Counted from the stretch's first letter, positions 10,120 to 19,743 are shown. The stretch: 57,303 nt of DNA from an uncultured Clostridia bacterium (GCA_944393135.1 CALXZC010000003.1:1-57303); one strand, 5' to 3'. Program-made: numbers and translations. Notes: generated from the sequence alone by a model not told the origin.

Positions 10120-10775
10120 AAATATCAACTTCAATACTTTCTATGAAAAAAGGAGAAGAAAATAAAACAATACTTGCATTAGAAACTAGCAAAACTGATT
10201 ATTTCCATATAGATGTTATGGATGGTAAATTTGTTCAAAATAATACATATAATAAAATGCTTGAGTATAGTTCATATATAAAAAGAATATCTAATTTACC
10301 ATTAGATGTGCATTTAATGGTTGAAGATGTAAAACATGCAATAGATGATTTCTTAGCAGTCGAGCCTAATATAATAACATTTCATTTAGAAGCTTGTAAA
10401 ACCAAAGAAGAGGTATTTGAAATAATAAAGTACATAAAGGAAAATAATTGTAAAGTAGGTATATCAATAAAGCCAGATACTAAAATAGAGGATGTATATG
10501 AATTTTTACCATATATTCATATGTGTTTAATAATGACAGTAGAACCAGGAAAGGGTGGACAAAGTTTAATATTAGAGACTTTAGAGAAGATAAAAGAATT
10601 AAAAAGATATATAGAAGAAAATAAAATAGAAATAGATATTGAAGCAGATGGTGGAATTAATTTAGCTACTGTAGAAGATGTAAAAAAAGCAGGAGCAAAT
10701 ATATTGGTTGCAGGAACAGCTATATTAATGGCAAAAGATTATAAAATAATTATAGATGAATTAAAAAAAGAATAG
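10113..10775 (+). CDS. rpe: Ribulose-phosphate 3-epimerase
   Basis: It interconverts ribulose 5-phosphate and xylulose 5-phosphate in the pentose phosphate pathway. The TIM-barrel motifs are present: HIDVMDGKFVQN (metal-binding His and Asp), DVHLMVE, the loop MTVEPGKGGQS and EADGGIN with the catalytic aspartate. The length of 220 aa is standard. The start overlaps the end of rsgA by 7 nt, so the two are translationally coupled. A bidirectional terminator follows. Confidence 0.95.
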   Translation: MVEISTSILSMKKGEENKTILALETSKTDYFHIDVMDGKFVQNNTYNKMLEYSSYIKRISNLPLDVHLMVEDVKHAIDDFLAVEPNIITFHLEACKTKEEVFEIIKYIKENNCKVGISIKPDTKIEDVYEFLPYIHMCLIMTVEPGKGGQSLILETLEKIKELKRYIEENKIEIDIEADGGINLATVEDVKKAGANILVAGTAILMAKDYKIIIDELKKE

Positions 10776-10798
10776 AACTTAAAAAATTCTATTCTTTT
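10767..10798. terminator. Bidirectional terminator between rpe and the convergent gene
   Basis: AAAGAATAGAA and TTCTATTCTTTT form a stem with A and T tracts on both sides, between two convergent genes. Confidence 0.75.
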
Positions 10799-10804
10799 AA
10801 TATG

Positions 10805-12034
10805 TTATTTATCTTCTTTCTTTTTATTTTTATCTTTTTTTGTTTTTTCAGATTTAGGTTCATTAGTTTTCTTTGTATCACTTGAAATTTCTTTATTTCT
10901 AGTAAAAGGTAAAATACCACTTATTAAAATACCAAGTCCTAATATTGCTACTACTATACTAATAATTCTTCCAACGAAAGGAATTAAGCAAACTAGCCAT
11001 AAAACAATAGCTGTTAGTATTAAAATACCTAATTTGCCAACTGTTTTTTCAACCTTAAGTTTTTTACAGATTAAATTATTGATAGCAATTACAAATATTG
11101 AAGAACTGATAATACAAGCTAGTAATAACATTAAAAGACTAAGTCCTGCAATAGTTGAAGTTATTCCTAGTAATATTAAAATTACAAATGCGATTATTAA
11201 TAAAATTGGTGTTAAAATTCCCAATCCAATCGTTGATGGTAGTTTTTTAGTAAGTATTCTATTAGTACGGTCTAAAAATTTAGGTGCAAGCCATAAGCAT
11301 AAAAGCCAAACAATCACAACAGTAACTAAAAATTTACCAAGTGATAATATATAAGATTGAATTGATATAGATGAATTTTCAACCTTTGTAAAATTAACAT
11401 TTCCTGCAACAACTCCATCAGGAATTGAAATTTCTTGAGTGGCAGAATAGTTTAAATCTCCACTAATTGAAGCCTTTGTTGCAATAGTATCTTCTTCTGA
11501 AGTATTTACTTGAATATTATTTGTTTTTAGGTATACATTTCTTCCTATCATTCCAGATAAAGTAAAATCTTTAGAAATAGCTCTTACATCACGGGCAATA
11601 TAACCACTAATCTGAATATTATTTGAATATGCATATAAATCGTACATTGAACCACCTACAGTAATATTTGGTGATACTGCAAATAAATTACCGAAAATAT
11701 AGCTACCTGGTTGAATATTAATATTATTTGCATAAATAAAAGCATCTCCACCTATTTGTGAATAAATATTAACTGTATTTGCAAAAACAAATAGATTTCC
11801 ATCTATAATATAATCAATAGTAACATCATCACCAGTTAAATAAACATCACCTTGTTTATAATTTTCCATACTAGTAGCATTTTGAGCAGCTTGATTTTCA
11901 GCTCCTTGAATTATTTCTTCTTGTGTCGTTGTATATCCTTCAGCTTCATTATCTTCAGCTCTAACTATTGGAAGAGATAGAGATAAAATAATTACTGCAA
12001 GCAATACAACTATTTTAAATTTGCTTTTTAACAT
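10805..12034 (-). CDS. Exported beta-helix (bactofilin-like) protein with membrane C-terminus
   Basis: I do not recognise a named function. The protein (409 aa) has a signal peptide (about residues 1-26, ending IVRAED), then about 150 residues of short repeating units such as GGDAFIYANN and GRNVYLKTNN that read as a right-handed beta-helix, like polymer-forming bactofilins. The C-terminal half has four or five membrane segments (about 225-375), and the tail is a lysine-rich cytoplasmic stretch. The ribosome binding site AGGAGGG precedes its ATG at 12034. It is transcribed against the rpe operon and separates it from spoVM and rpmB. Confidence 0.75.
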   Translation of the reverse strand: MLKSKFKIVVLLAVIILSLSLPIVRAEDNEAEGYTTTQEEIIQGAENQAAQNATSMENYKQGDVYLTGDDVTIDYIIDGNLFVFANTVNIYSQIGGDAFIYANNINIQPGSYIFGNLFAVSPNITVGGSMYDLYAYSNNIQISGYIARDVRAISKDFTLSGMIGRNVYLKTNNIQVNTSEEDTIATKASISGDLNYSATQEISIPDGVVAGNVNFTKVENSSISIQSYILSLGKFLVTVVIVWLLCLWLAPKFLDRTNRILTKKLPSTIGLGILTPILLIIAFVILILLGITSTIAGLSLLMLLLACIISSSIFVIAINNLICKKLKVEKTVGKLGILILTAIVLWLVCLIPFVGRIISIVVAILGLGILISGILPFTRNKEISSDTKKTNEPKSEKTKKDKNKKKEDK

Positions 12035-12216
12035 TAAAATCCCTCCTATATTTATTTAATTCTATGTAAAAAATATATAACTTTATTATAGTTTTGTCAA
12101 TTAATTTACTATAGAGTTTTGATATTTTTAAGAAAAATAAGGGAATTATTGCTTGCAAGAAATTTAAATTATGTGATATATATAAAACAAAGACTTTAAT
12201 TTAAAGGGGAATTTTA

Positions 12217-12755
12217 ATGAATAAAAAAATTTTAATAATCATAATCACAGTTGTATTTATCTTAATATTTACAGCAATAGCCTTATTTATTAATAAAGAC
12301 AAAGAAAAACATATAATTTTACTATTGGATATGTTCCAAATGATATTAAGGTAGAAAATAAAGTAGAAAATGTAATAGTTAATAAAAGGTTAAATCAAAA
12401 GCCAGAAAATGTTAAGATAGAAGTTGATAAAAGTACAATACCACCAGAAAGTGTTACTATAATAATCACAGACAATAATGAAGATCATTATATGTATTGG
12501 GAAGATTTTGGATTACAGAAAAAAGTTAATGGTAAATGGGAATATGTAGATTATATAATTGAAGGATTTTCTTGGATTGATGGATGTTATGGCTCATATG
12601 ATTTAGATGAAAATAATCAACTAATTCAAAAATTAGATATAGAAAAATATCATGGAAAATTGTCTAAAGGAACATATAGAATAGTAAAAATAGTTACTGA
12701 TGCTAATTATATGGCTAACATTAATATATATTCAGACGAATTTGAAATAAAATAA
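12217..12755 (+). pseudogene. Exported Ig-like domain protein, frameshifted in an A run
   Basis: Reading from ATG 12217 gives a membrane anchor (KKILIIIITVVFILIF) and then, after KDKEK, the frame breaks near 12305-12309. The next frame continues as TYNFTIGYVPNDIKVEN and runs through an Ig-like domain (YWEDFGLQKKVNGKWEYV, LSKGTYRIVK) to 12755. One extra A in the AAAAA run would join them into about 180 aa. This break does not involve CGG, unlike the others in the window. It may be a real mutation, a phase-variable run or a sequence error. The fold resembles bacterial Ig-like domains of small exported proteins; function unknown. Confidence 0.7.
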
Positions 12756-12758
12756 TAT

Positions 12759-12803
12759 AAAAAGAATTAATAAATTTCTATCAGATTTTTATTAATTCTT
12801 TTT
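12759..12803. terminator. Bidirectional terminator
   Basis: AAAAAGAATTAATAAA (12759-12774) is perfectly complementary to 12788-12803; it lies between the Ig-like gene and convergent nth. Confidence 0.75.
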
Positions 12804-12808
12804 AAATA

Positions 12809-13447
12809 CTAAGTTTTCAAAGTCTTAAAATGATTACAGAACTTATTAATTGGGCATTCTAGACATTTAGGATGTCTTGCAATACAAGTATTTCTGCCAT
12901 GCCAAACCAAAAGATGATTTATATCTTTCAAAGCATCTTTTGGAAACAACTTAATTAAATCCTGTTCAATTTTTTCAGGCTCTTTTTTATTAGATAAACC
13001 AACTAAATTAGAAATTCTCTTAGCATGAGTATCAACAGCAATACCTTCAGCAATGCCAAAAACTTCAAGCATAATAACATTAGCACTTTTTCTACCAACT
13101 CCAGCTAAACTTGTCAATTCTTCCATAGAATGAGGAACCACTCCATTAAAATTCTCTATAACTTGTTTAGCACAAAGTTTAATATTTTTAGCCTTGTTCT
13201 TATAAAAACCACAAGGATGTATAATCTTTTCTAGTTCAGAAATATCAATATTTGCAAAATCTTCAATAGACTTACACCTAGAAAAAAGTTCAGGAGTAGT
13301 CTTATTAACTCTCTCATCAGTACATTGAGCAGAAAGCATAACAGCAACAACTAACTGAAAAGGAGTTTCAAAATCCAAACTACAAGTAGCATCAGGATAA
13401 GCATTTTTTAATAAATTAACTAATTCTTTTGCATCATTTTTATTCAT
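12809..13447 (-). CDS. nth: Endonuclease III
   Basis: This is a DNA glycosylase/AP lyase that removes oxidised pyrimidines in base excision repair. The helix-hairpin-helix SLAGVGRKSANV carries the catalytic lysine, and VDTHAKRISN the catalytic aspartate. The C-terminal iron-sulfur cluster motif is intact with spacing C-X6-C-X2-C-X5-C (from CIARHPKC to the end of CPINKFC). At 212 aa it is full length. It is a single-gene unit on the minus strand. Confidence 0.95.
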   Translation of the reverse strand: MNKNDAKELVNLLKNAYPDATCSLDFETPFQLVVAVMLSAQCTDERVNKTTPELFSRCKSIEDFANIDISELEKIIHPCGFYKNKAKNIKLCAKQVIENFNGVVPHSMEELTSLAGVGRKSANVIMLEVFGIAEGIAVDTHAKRISNLVGLSNKKEPEKIEQDLIKLFPKDALKDINHLLVWHGRNTCIARHPKCLECPINKFCNHFKTLKT

Positions 13448-13578
13448 CTCATATCACCTACAAAATCTTATTTATAGTATTTTACAAGAAAAAACAAAAT
13501 TCGTCAAATAAAGAAAATTAGGAACAAATAAAATAAAAAAAACATATGATATACAAAAACAAAGGGGAGGAATTTAAC

Positions 13579-13728
13579 ATGGGACGATTTTTAAAGAAAA
13601 CTTTAGCAGTATGTTTAATAGGTTTAGGATTAGGGATTTTACTTGTTTTATTGCTTCCCATAAGTGGATGGTTATTTATAATAGGTTTAACTGTAGTTTG
13701 CGTTGGATTAATGTGGCTTGCTTGTTAA
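13579..13728 (+). CDS. Small membrane protein upstream of spoVM
   Basis: This 49-residue protein starts at ATG 13579 behind the strong ribosome binding site GGGGAGG; the longer reading from 13546 has no such site. It has a basic N-terminus (MGRFLKKT) and two hydrophobic segments separated by PISGW, so it is probably an integral membrane hairpin. It ends 20 nt before spoVM and must be co-transcribed with it, which suggests a sporulation role, but I know no function. CATATGAT at 13543-13550 would fit a SigE-type -10, without a convincing -35. Confidence 0.65.
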   Translation: MGRFLKKTLAVCLIGLGLGILLVLLLPISGWLFIIGLTVVCVGLMWLAC

Positions 13729-13748
13729 AAAAGATAGGAGGGATACAT

Positions 13749-13823
13749 ATGACTATTGTGGTAAAAAAAGTACCTAAATTTTTAAGAGGATTTGTAAAAT
13801 TTATATTTAGAATAAAAGATTAA
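13749..13823 (+). CDS. spoVM: Stage V sporulation protein SpoVM
   Basis: SpoVM is a tiny amphipathic helix that recognises the curved forespore membrane and anchors the SpoIVA coat basement layer. The 24-residue protein MTIVVKKVPKFLRGFVKFIF followed by RIKD matches the family: short hydrophobic start, the K-x-PKFL-x-G-x-V core and a basic end. A ribosome binding site (TAGGAGGG) precedes ATG 13749. Its place next to rpmB is the conserved Firmicute order. It is too short for ordinary gene calling and easily missed. Confidence 0.88.
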   Translation: MTIVVKKVPKFLRGFVKFIFRIKD

Positions 13824-13827
13824 AAAT

Positions 13828-13858
13828 AAAAAGAGCTTTAAAAAACTAAGCTCTTTTT
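13828..13858. terminator. Bidirectional terminator between spoVM and rpmB
   Basis: AAAAAGAGCTT (13828-13838) pairs with AAGCTCTTTTT (13848-13858); the second arm overlaps the last codons of rpmB. Confidence 0.75.
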
Positions 13859-14043
13859 ACTTTTCCATTTTTCAAACATTTAGCACATACATGAATTCTT
13901 TTAACTTCACCATTTATTTCAGCCTTAACAGTTCTTAAATTTGGTTTCCAAGTACGTGGTGATCTTTTACTTATATGAGAACGAGTAATGCTAAGTTGTT
14001 TTCCGTGACTAGGTTGTTTATCACAAATTTCACATCTTGCCAT
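13846..14043 (-). CDS. rpmB: Large ribosomal subunit protein bL28
   Basis: This is a structural protein of the 50S subunit. The start MARCEICDKQPSHG retains a zinc-type CxxC, and a second CAKC lies near the C-terminus (VCAKCLKNGK), so this is the zinc-containing form. I start at ATG 14043, preceded on its strand by AGGAGG; the longer reading begins before that site. The length is 65 aa. It is convergent with spoVM. Confidence 0.95.
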   Translation of the reverse strand: MARCEICDKQPSHGKQLSITRSHISKRSPRTWKPNLRTVKAEINGEVKRIHVCAKCLKNGKVKRA

Positions 14044-14149
14044 TATCAAATGCACCTCCTAAAATTTCATAAATAAATTGACTGTATCTAAGTTTATCAT
14101 AAAAATAAAAAAAAAACAAGTATTTTTTGAAAAATATCTAGAAATTCAC

Positions 14150-14177
14150 TTGCAAAATAGGAAAAATGTGGTATAAT
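14150..14177 (+). promoter_or_regulatory. Promoter of tig
   Basis: TTGCAA (14150-14155), a 16-nt spacer and TATAAT (14172-14177), with a TG extended -10 context. Confidence 0.65.
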
Positions 14178-14212
14178 AATTAAGCCATAGGAAAAAGAAA
14201 GGATTGAAGGAA

Positions 14213-15502
14213 ATGAAATGTAAATTAGAAAAAACAGAGAATGCAAATGAAGTAAAATTTGAAATAACAGTAGAAGCTGAAAAATTTGAAGAAGCAACAA
14301 AAAAAGTATATTTCAAAAGTGCTAAATATTTTAATATACCAGGATTTAGAAAAGGAAAAGCACCAATGCAAATAGTAGAAAAATATTATGGGAAAGAAAT
14401 ATTCTATGAAGATGCATTTAACGAAGTAGCACAAACAGCTTTAGAAGAAGCAGTAACAGAAAATAAAGTAGAAGTAGTATCAAGACCAGAAGTAGATATA
14501 AAACAAATGGAAAAAGGAAAAGATTTAATATTCACAGTAGTAATGCAAACAAAACCAGAAGCAGAACTTGGAAAATATAAAGGTATAGAAATACCAAAAA
14601 TTGAGTATAATGTATCAGACGAAGATATAAATCATGAATTAGAACATATGCAAGAACATAATAGTAGATTAATATCAATAGATGATAGAGCAGTAGAAAA
14701 AGGAGATACAGTAAATATAGACTTTGAAGGATTTGTAGAAGGAAAAGCCTTTGAAGGAGGAAAGGCAGAGAAATATGACATAGAAATAGGAAGCAATACA
14801 TTTATACCAGGATTTGAAGATGGCGTAATCGGAATGAAAATAGATGAAGAAAAAGACATAGATGTAAAATTCCCAAAAGAATATTTCTCAAAAGAATTAG
14901 CAGGAAAAGACGCAATGTTCAAAGTAAAATTACATGAAATAAAGAAAAAAGAATTACCAAAACTAGATGACGAATTTGCAAAAGATGTAAGTGAATTTGA
15001 TACATTAGAAGAACTAAAAGCAGACATAAAGAAAAAATTAGAAAAACAAAATGCAGATAGAACAAAATACGAAACAGAAGAAGCAGTAATAAAAGCACTT
15101 TGTGAAAATACTAAAATAGATATACCATCAGGAATGATAGAAACAGAAGTAGATAATATGTTAAAAGACTTTGAAAATCGTCTATCATATCAAGGATTAA
15201 AGATGGAACAATACTTAAAAATGTTAGGTAAAACTAAAGAAGAAATAAGAAAAGAATACGAACCTCAAGCAATCGAAGGAATAAAATCAAAATTAGCAAT
15301 CGAAGCAGTAGTAAAAGCAGAAAAAATAGAAGCAACAGAAAAAGAAGTAGAAGATAAAATAAAAGAAATGGCTAAAAATTACGGAAAAGAAAATGACGAA
15401 GCATTCTTAAAAAATGAAAATGTAAGAAACTATCTAAAAGAAGGAATTGAATCAGAAAAAGCAATGGAATTCTTAATAAAAAATGCAAAAATAAAGAAAT
15501 AA
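14213..15502 (+). CDS. tig: Trigger factor
   Basis: Trigger factor is the ribosome-bound chaperone and peptidyl-prolyl isomerase that meets nascent chains. The ribosome-binding signature GFRKGKAP is near residue 45, followed by the FKBP-like domain (GDTVNIDFEGFVEG... IPGFEDGVIGM) and a long, charged helical C-terminal arm. I choose ATG 14213 (GAAGG upstream); a TTG at 14204 would add three residues. Length 429 aa. Its placement just before clpP and clpX is conserved. Confidence 0.95.
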   Translation: MKCKLEKTENANEVKFEITVEAEKFEEATKKVYFKSAKYFNIPGFRKGKAPMQIVEKYYGKEIFYEDAFNEVAQTALEEAVTENKVEVVSRPEVDIKQMEKGKDLIFTVVMQTKPEAELGKYKGIEIPKIEYNVSDEDINHELEHMQEHNSRLISIDDRAVEKGDTVNIDFEGFVEGKAFEGGKAEKYDIEIGSNTFIPGFEDGVIGMKIDEEKDIDVKFPKEYFSKELAGKDAMFKVKLHEIKKKELPKLDDEFAKDVSEFDTLEELKADIKKKLEKQNADRTKYETEEAVIKALCENTKIDIPSGMIETEVDNMLKDFENRLSYQGLKMEQYLKMLGKTKEEIRKEYEPQAIEGIKSKLAIEAVVKAEKIEATEKEVEDKIKEMAKNYGKENDEAFLKNENVRNYLKEGIESEKAMEFLIKNAKIKK

Positions 15503-15508
15503 TAAAAT

Positions 15509-15553
15509 GCTGGGGGATAAAATCATTAGTAAAATTTTAGCCCCAGCTTTTTT
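15509..15553 (+). terminator. Terminator after tig
   Basis: GCTGGGG (15509-15515) pairs with CCCCAGC (15541-15547), supported by an inner TAAAAT/ATTTTAG pairing, followed by TTTTTT. Confidence 0.75.
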
Positions 15554-15606
15554 GTAATAAACAGCTATTTGTAATATATATAAAAATATAAAACATTGGG
15601 AAGGTC

Positions 15607-15655
15607 TGTCCCAAATGCGACAAAATATAGGCATGGGGACAGTCCCCATGCGACA
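15607..15655 (+). repeat. Dispersed GC-rich repeat, single copy, clpP leader
   Basis: It starts TGTCCCAAATGCGACA and contains a near-perfect palindrome GCATGGGGAC-A-GTCCCCATGC, then GCGACA. It sits between an AT-rich promoter region (TTGTAA at 15552 with TATATA at 15575) and the clpP ribosome binding site. Confidence 0.85.
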
Positions 15656-15673
15656 TTAAAGGAGGAAAATAAA

Positions 15674-16279
15674 ATGTTAGAAAAAAATAGTCTAGTACCT
15701 TATGTAATTGAGCAAACTAGTAAAGGAGAAAGGTCTTATGATATCTTTTCAAGATTATTAAAAGATAGAATTATATTTTTAGGAGAAGATGTTAATCCTA
15801 CAACATCAAGTTTAGTAATAGCACAACTATTATTCTTAGAATCAGAAGATCCAGATAAAGAAATTAGTTTATATATTAATTCACCAGGTGGTTCTATTAC
15901 AGATGGAATGGGAATTATAGATACTATGAATTATATAACATGCCCAGTATCAACAATTTGTATTGGTATGGCGGCTAGTATGGGAGCAGCCCTTTTAGCA
16001 GCAGGAGAAAAAGGAAAAAGATTTGCAACACCTAATGCTGAAATATTAATACACCAGCCATTAATTGGTGGTGGAGGACTTTCTGGTCAAGCAACAGAAA
16101 TCAAAATACATGCAGACCATTTAGTAAAAACAAGAGAAAAATTAAATAAATTTTTAAGTGAAAGAACAGGTCAAACAGTAGAACAAATACAAAAAGATAC
16201 AGAAAGAGATAATTATATGACAGCAGAAGAAGCATTAAAATATGGATTAATAGATGGAATTATGGACAAAAGAAAATAA
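15674..16279 (+). CDS. clpP: ATP-dependent Clp protease proteolytic subunit ClpP
   Basis: ClpP forms the barrel-shaped serine protease that degrades proteins delivered by ClpX or ClpC. Catalytic residues are visible: Ser in [11 protein letters not shown], His in AEILIHQPL and Asp in TERDNYM. I start at ATG 15674 after AAAGGAGG. The open frame extends to 15596, but that part is the dispersed repeat, which is also non-coding at other sites. Length 201 aa. clpX follows 27 nt later. Confidence 0.96.
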   Translation: MLEKNSLVPYVIEQTSKGERSYDIFSRLLKDRIIFLGEDVNPTTSSLVIAQLLFLESEDPDKEISLYINSPGGSITDGMGIIDTMNYITCPVSTICIGMAASMGAALLAAGEKGKRFATPNAEILIHQPLIGGGGLSGQATEIKIHADHLVKTREKLNKFLSERTGQTVEQIQKDTERDNYMTAEEALKYGLIDGIMDKRK

Positions 16280-16306
16280 AAGTTAATTTATGTAAGAGGA
16301 GGAATT

Positions 16307-17632
16307 ATGGCAAGAAACGATAAACCAAAAAGTGTAAGATGTTCTTTTTGTGGTAAAGCACAAGAAAATGTAAGAAAAATTGTAGCAGGACCAGGAGTAT
16401 ATATTTGTGATGAGTGTGTAGAATTATGTAATAGTATAATAGAAGCCGAATTATATGATGATGAAAAATCTGGATATACATTAAATGAGTTAAATAATTT
16501 ACCAACTCCACAAGAAATAAAAGATATATTGGATGATTATGTAATAGGACAAGATGAAGCAAAAAGAACTTTATCAGTGGCTGTATATAACCATTATAAA
16601 AGAATTGCACATGAAGAGACCAACAAAAAAGATGATGATGTAGAAATACAGAAAAGTAATATTTTATTGTTAGGACCAACAGGTTGTGGAAAAACTTTGC
16701 TTGCAAGAACATTAGCCAAAATTTTAAGAGTACCATTTACAATAGCAGATGCAACAACTCTAACAGAGGCAGGGTATGTTGGAGAAGATGTGGAAAATAT
16801 ACTTTTAAAATTAATTCAAGCAGCAGATGGTGATATTGAAAAAGCAGAAAAAGGAATTATTTATATAGATGAAATAGATAAAATTGCAAGAAAATCAGAA
16901 AATGTTTCTATAACAAGAGATGTAAGTGGCGAAGGAGTGCAACAAGCACTACTTAAAATAATAGAAGGAACAGTGGCATCAGTTCCACCACAAGGAGGAA
17001 GAAAACATCCTAATCAGGAACTAATTCAAATAAATACGGAGAATATATTAATTATTTGTGGAGGAGCTTTTGAAGGTTTAGAAAATATAATCAAAGAAAG
17101 AACTGGAGAAAAAGAAATAGGATTTGGAAAAAGAGTTCAAACTAAAAAAGAAGTTGACAAATATGAAGTATTTAAAGAATTATTGCCTCAAGATTTACTA
17201 AAATTTGGACTAATTCCAGAATTTATAGGAAGATTACCTATTGTTGCAACATTAAGAGATTTAGATAAAGAAACATTAGTAAAAATACTACAAGAACCTA
17301 AAAATTCTTTAGTAAAACAATATCAAAAATTATTTGAAATAGATGGTGTAGAACTTGTATTTGAAAAAGAAGCTTTGGAAGCGATTGTTGATAAAGCCAT
17401 TGAAAGAAAAACAGGGGCAAGAGGACTTCGTTCTATTATAGAAGAAATAATGAGAGATATCATGTTTGATATTCCTTCTAAACCTAATATTGAAAAATGT
17501 ATAATAACAAAAGAAACAGTTTTAGGAACACAAGGTCCTAAAGTAATAGAAGGGAAAGAAGAAAATATAAAAAAACCAATAATAAAAAAGAAAAGACAAA
17601 CACCACAAAAAGATGAAAAAGAAACTGCGTAA
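16307..17632 (+). CDS. clpX: ATP-dependent Clp protease ATPase subunit ClpX
   Basis: ClpX is the AAA+ unfoldase that feeds substrates to ClpP. The N-terminal zinc-binding domain has CSFCGK and CDECVELC. Walker A GPTGCGKT and Walker [12 protein letters not shown] follow, with the pore loop GYVGEDV and the sensor-2 region [11 protein letters not shown]. At 441 aa it is full length, with a lysine-rich tail. The ribosome binding site is GAGGAGG. It forms an operon with clpP. Confidence 0.97.
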   Translation: MARNDKPKSVRCSFCGKAQENVRKIVAGPGVYICDECVELCNSIIEAELYDDEKSGYTLNELNNLPTPQEIKDILDDYVIGQDEAKRTLSVAVYNHYKRIAHEETNKKDDDVEIQKSNILLLGPTGCGKTLLARTLAKILRVPFTIADATTLTEAGYVGEDVENILLKLIQAADGDIEKAEKGIIYIDEIDKIARKSENVSITRDVSGEGVQQALLKIIEGTVASVPPQGGRKHPNQELIQINTENILIICGGAFEGLENIIKERTGEKEIGFGKRVQTKKEVDKYEVFKELLPQDLLKFGLIPEFIGRLPIVATLRDLDKETLVKILQEPKNSLVKQYQKLFEIDGVELVFEKEALEAIVDKAIERKTGARGLRSIIEEIMRDIMFDIPSKPNIEKCIITKETVLGTQGPKVIEGKEENIKKPIIKKKRQTPQKDEKETA

Positions 17633-17639
17633 ATAGTAA

Positions 17640-17671
17640 AAGGCTTCTGAAAAGAGGCCTTCTTATTTTTA
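17640..17671 (+). terminator. Terminator after clpX
   Basis: AAGGCTTCT (17640-17648) pairs with AGAGGCCTT (17653-17661, one G-U), followed by a T-rich stretch. Confidence 0.65.
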
Positions 17672-17700
17672 TTGTAATATTTTTAAAATTATGATATTAT
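17672..17700 (+). promoter_or_regulatory. Promoter of the rRNA methyltransferase gene
   Basis: TTGTAA (17672-17677), a 17-nt spacer and TATTAT (17695-17700). Confidence 0.5.
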
Positions 17701-17727
17701 GTAAAAGTAAAAAATGAGGAGAGAAAA

Positions 17728-19095
17728 ATGCCAGTAGAAAAAAATCAAGAATATATAGTAGATATAATAGATAATGGATTTGAAGGAGAAGGAATTGCAA
17801 AAATTAAAGACTTTACAATTTTTATACCAAACTGTATAAAAGGCGAAAAAGTAAAAATATTAATTGTAAAAGTTTTAAAATCACATGCTTTTGGAAAAAT
17901 AATAGAAATACTAAAAACTTCAGAGTATAGAGTAGACAGTGACTGTTTAACATATAAGCGTTGTGGAGGTTGTGATTTAAGACATATAAAATATGAGGAA
18001 ACGCTAAAAATGAAACAAAATGCAGTTCAAAGTTTAGTAAATAAAACTTTAAAAAACAAAATAAAAGTAGAAGAAACATTAGGAATGGAAAATCCTATGT
18101 TTTACAGAAATAAAGCGCAATACCCAGTAGGTCTAGATAAAGAAGGGAAACCAATAATAGGAGTTTTTGCAAATAGAACACATGAAATTATACCTATAGA
18201 AGAATGCCTAATTCAAAATAAGGAAAGCCAGAAAATAGCTAAATTTGTTCTAGAGTTTATAAGCAAAAATAGAATTTCCATTTATAATGAAAAAACAAGG
18301 AAAGGGCTAATCAGACATATTGTAACAAAAGTAGGAATTAAATCAAATGAAATAATGCTTATAATAGTTATAAATGGAACAAAAATACCAAAAGAAAATG
18401 AATTAGTAGAACAAGTAAGAAAAGAATTTAAGAATGTAAAAACAATAATTAAAAATATAAATAAAAAAGTTACCAATGTAATTATGGGGAAAGAAAACGT
18501 TAATTTATATGGAAATGGATACATAGTGGATATTTTAGGAGACTATAAATTTAAAATATCGCCATTATCTTTTTATCAAGTAAATCCAATCCAAGCAGAA
18601 AAAATATACCAAATAGGAGTAGAAGCAGCCTCTATTTCCAAGAAGGATACAGTATTTGACTTATATTGTGGAATAGGTACAATTTCAATATTTATGGCAA
18701 AATATTCTAAAAAAGTATATGGAATAGAAATTGTTGAAGAAGCAATAAAAGATGCAAAAGAAAATGCAAAAATAAATCATATAAATAATACAGAGTTTAT
18801 TTCAGGAGATGTTGAAAACACATTAGATGAATTAATAAATGGTAAAAAAATTGTTCCAGATGTCATTATGATAGATCCGCCAAGAAAAGGAATAGATAAT
18901 AAAAGTATAGAAAATATATTAAAAGTTAGTCCTAATAAAATAGTATATATAAGTTGTAATCCAGCAACACTTGTAAGAGACTTAGCAAAGTTAGAAGAAA
19001 AATATGATGTTAAAATGATAAAACCAGCAGATATGTTTCCATACAGTAAACATGTAGAAGTCATAACAAGTTTAGAAATAAAGAAAAGTAGGTAA
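17728..19095 (+). CDS. 23S rRNA (uracil-5-)-methyltransferase, RlmD/RlmCD family
   Basis: The enzyme makes 5-methyluridine in 23S rRNA. An N-terminal TRAM domain is followed by iron-sulfur cysteines in CLTYKRCGGCDLRH. The methyltransferase domain has FDLYCGIGTISI for SAM binding, MIDPPRKG, and the catalytic cysteine motif YISCNPATLVRDL. At 455 aa it matches the family. Firmicutes often carry two or more paralogs, so the exact uridine modified cannot be assigned. It begins after AGGAGAG with its own promoter. Confidence 0.92.
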   Translation: MPVEKNQEYIVDIIDNGFEGEGIAKIKDFTIFIPNCIKGEKVKILIVKVLKSHAFGKIIEILKTSEYRVDSDCLTYKRCGGCDLRHIKYEETLKMKQNAVQSLVNKTLKNKIKVEETLGMENPMFYRNKAQYPVGLDKEGKPIIGVFANRTHEIIPIEECLIQNKESQKIAKFVLEFISKNRISIYNEKTRKGLIRHIVTKVGIKSNEIMLIIVINGTKIPKENELVEQVRKEFKNVKTIIKNINKKVTNVIMGKENVNLYGNGYIVDILGDYKFKISPLSFYQVNPIQAEKIYQIGVEAASISKKDTVFDLYCGIGTISIFMAKYSKKVYGIEIVEEAIKDAKENAKINHINNTEFISGDVENTLDELINGKKIVPDVIMIDPPRKGIDNKSIENILKVSPNKIVYISCNPATLVRDLAKLEEKYDVKMIKPADMFPYSKHVEVITSLEIKKSR

Positions 19096-19132
19096 AATAT
19101 AAACTATATTTAAGAAAGTTGAGGGAAAAAAT

Positions 19133-19549
19133 GTGAAAAAATTAAATATAATACTTGTATACAATAAAAAAGAGGACAAGATACTAATGTGTAAAAGAAA
19201 AAAAGACCCATATAAAGGAAAATTCAATTTGGTTGGAGGAAAAGTAGAAAAAGGAGAAGATGAACTACATGCAGCATACAGAGAGCTAAAGGAAGAAACA
19301 GGGATAACAAATAATGATATAAAATTAACTCATTTTATGAATTTTCAATATGAAATATCAGATATGGAATTAGAATTATATGTAGGAAAGCTAAATAAAG
19401 AAAAGGAATTAGTAGAAGAAATAAACGAGTTATATTGGATAGATAAAAAAGAAAACTTTTTCAATATAGAAAAATATGCAGGAGAAGGAAATATCGGACA
19501 TATGGTAAAACAAGTAGAATTGTATAGAAATAAACTATTTGAGGGATAA
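19133..19549 (+). CDS. Nudix hydrolase (MutT-like)
   Basis: A small pyrophosphohydrolase, likely acting on an oxidised or surplus nucleotide. The Nudix box is complete: GKVEKGEDELHAAYRELKEE followed by TGI fits GX5EX7REUXEEXGU. The start is GTG 19133 after GAGGG; the overlapping ATG at 19131 is in another frame. Length 138 aa. It follows the methyltransferase by 37 nt and may share its transcript. Substrate unknown. Confidence 0.88.
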   Translation: MKKLNIILVYNKKEDKILMCKRKKDPYKGKFNLVGGKVEKGEDELHAAYRELKEETGITNNDIKLTHFMNFQYEISDMELELYVGKLNKEKELVEEINELYWIDKKENFFNIEKYAGEGNIGHMVKQVELYRNKLFEG

Positions 19550-19705
19550 AAAAGTAAAATTTCTAATATGTTAAATATGTTACATATATTAAAAGACAAA
19601 AGATGGTTTGATTTATGGTATATATAAACCTTACGGCTATGAAAAAACATTAGCACAAAACGAAAAAAAGTAAAATGAAAATATAAAATAAAGAAGTTAT
19701 ATAGG

Positions 19706-19733
19706 AAAAGGAAGTAAAAAATTACTTTCTTTT
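19706..19733 (+). terminator. Terminator before the 120-aa hypothetical gene
   Basis: AAAAGGAAGTAA pairs with TTACTTTCTTTT (one G-U), ending in T residues. The stretch 19550-19705 before it shows only short, broken reading frames and is likely decayed sequence. Confidence 0.65.
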
Positions 19734-19743
19734 TCGTTAGAAT

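Noticed and set aside
15596-15673. N-terminal extension of ClpP
   Set aside because: The extension is the dispersed repeat in translation; the ribosome binding site points to ATG 15674.
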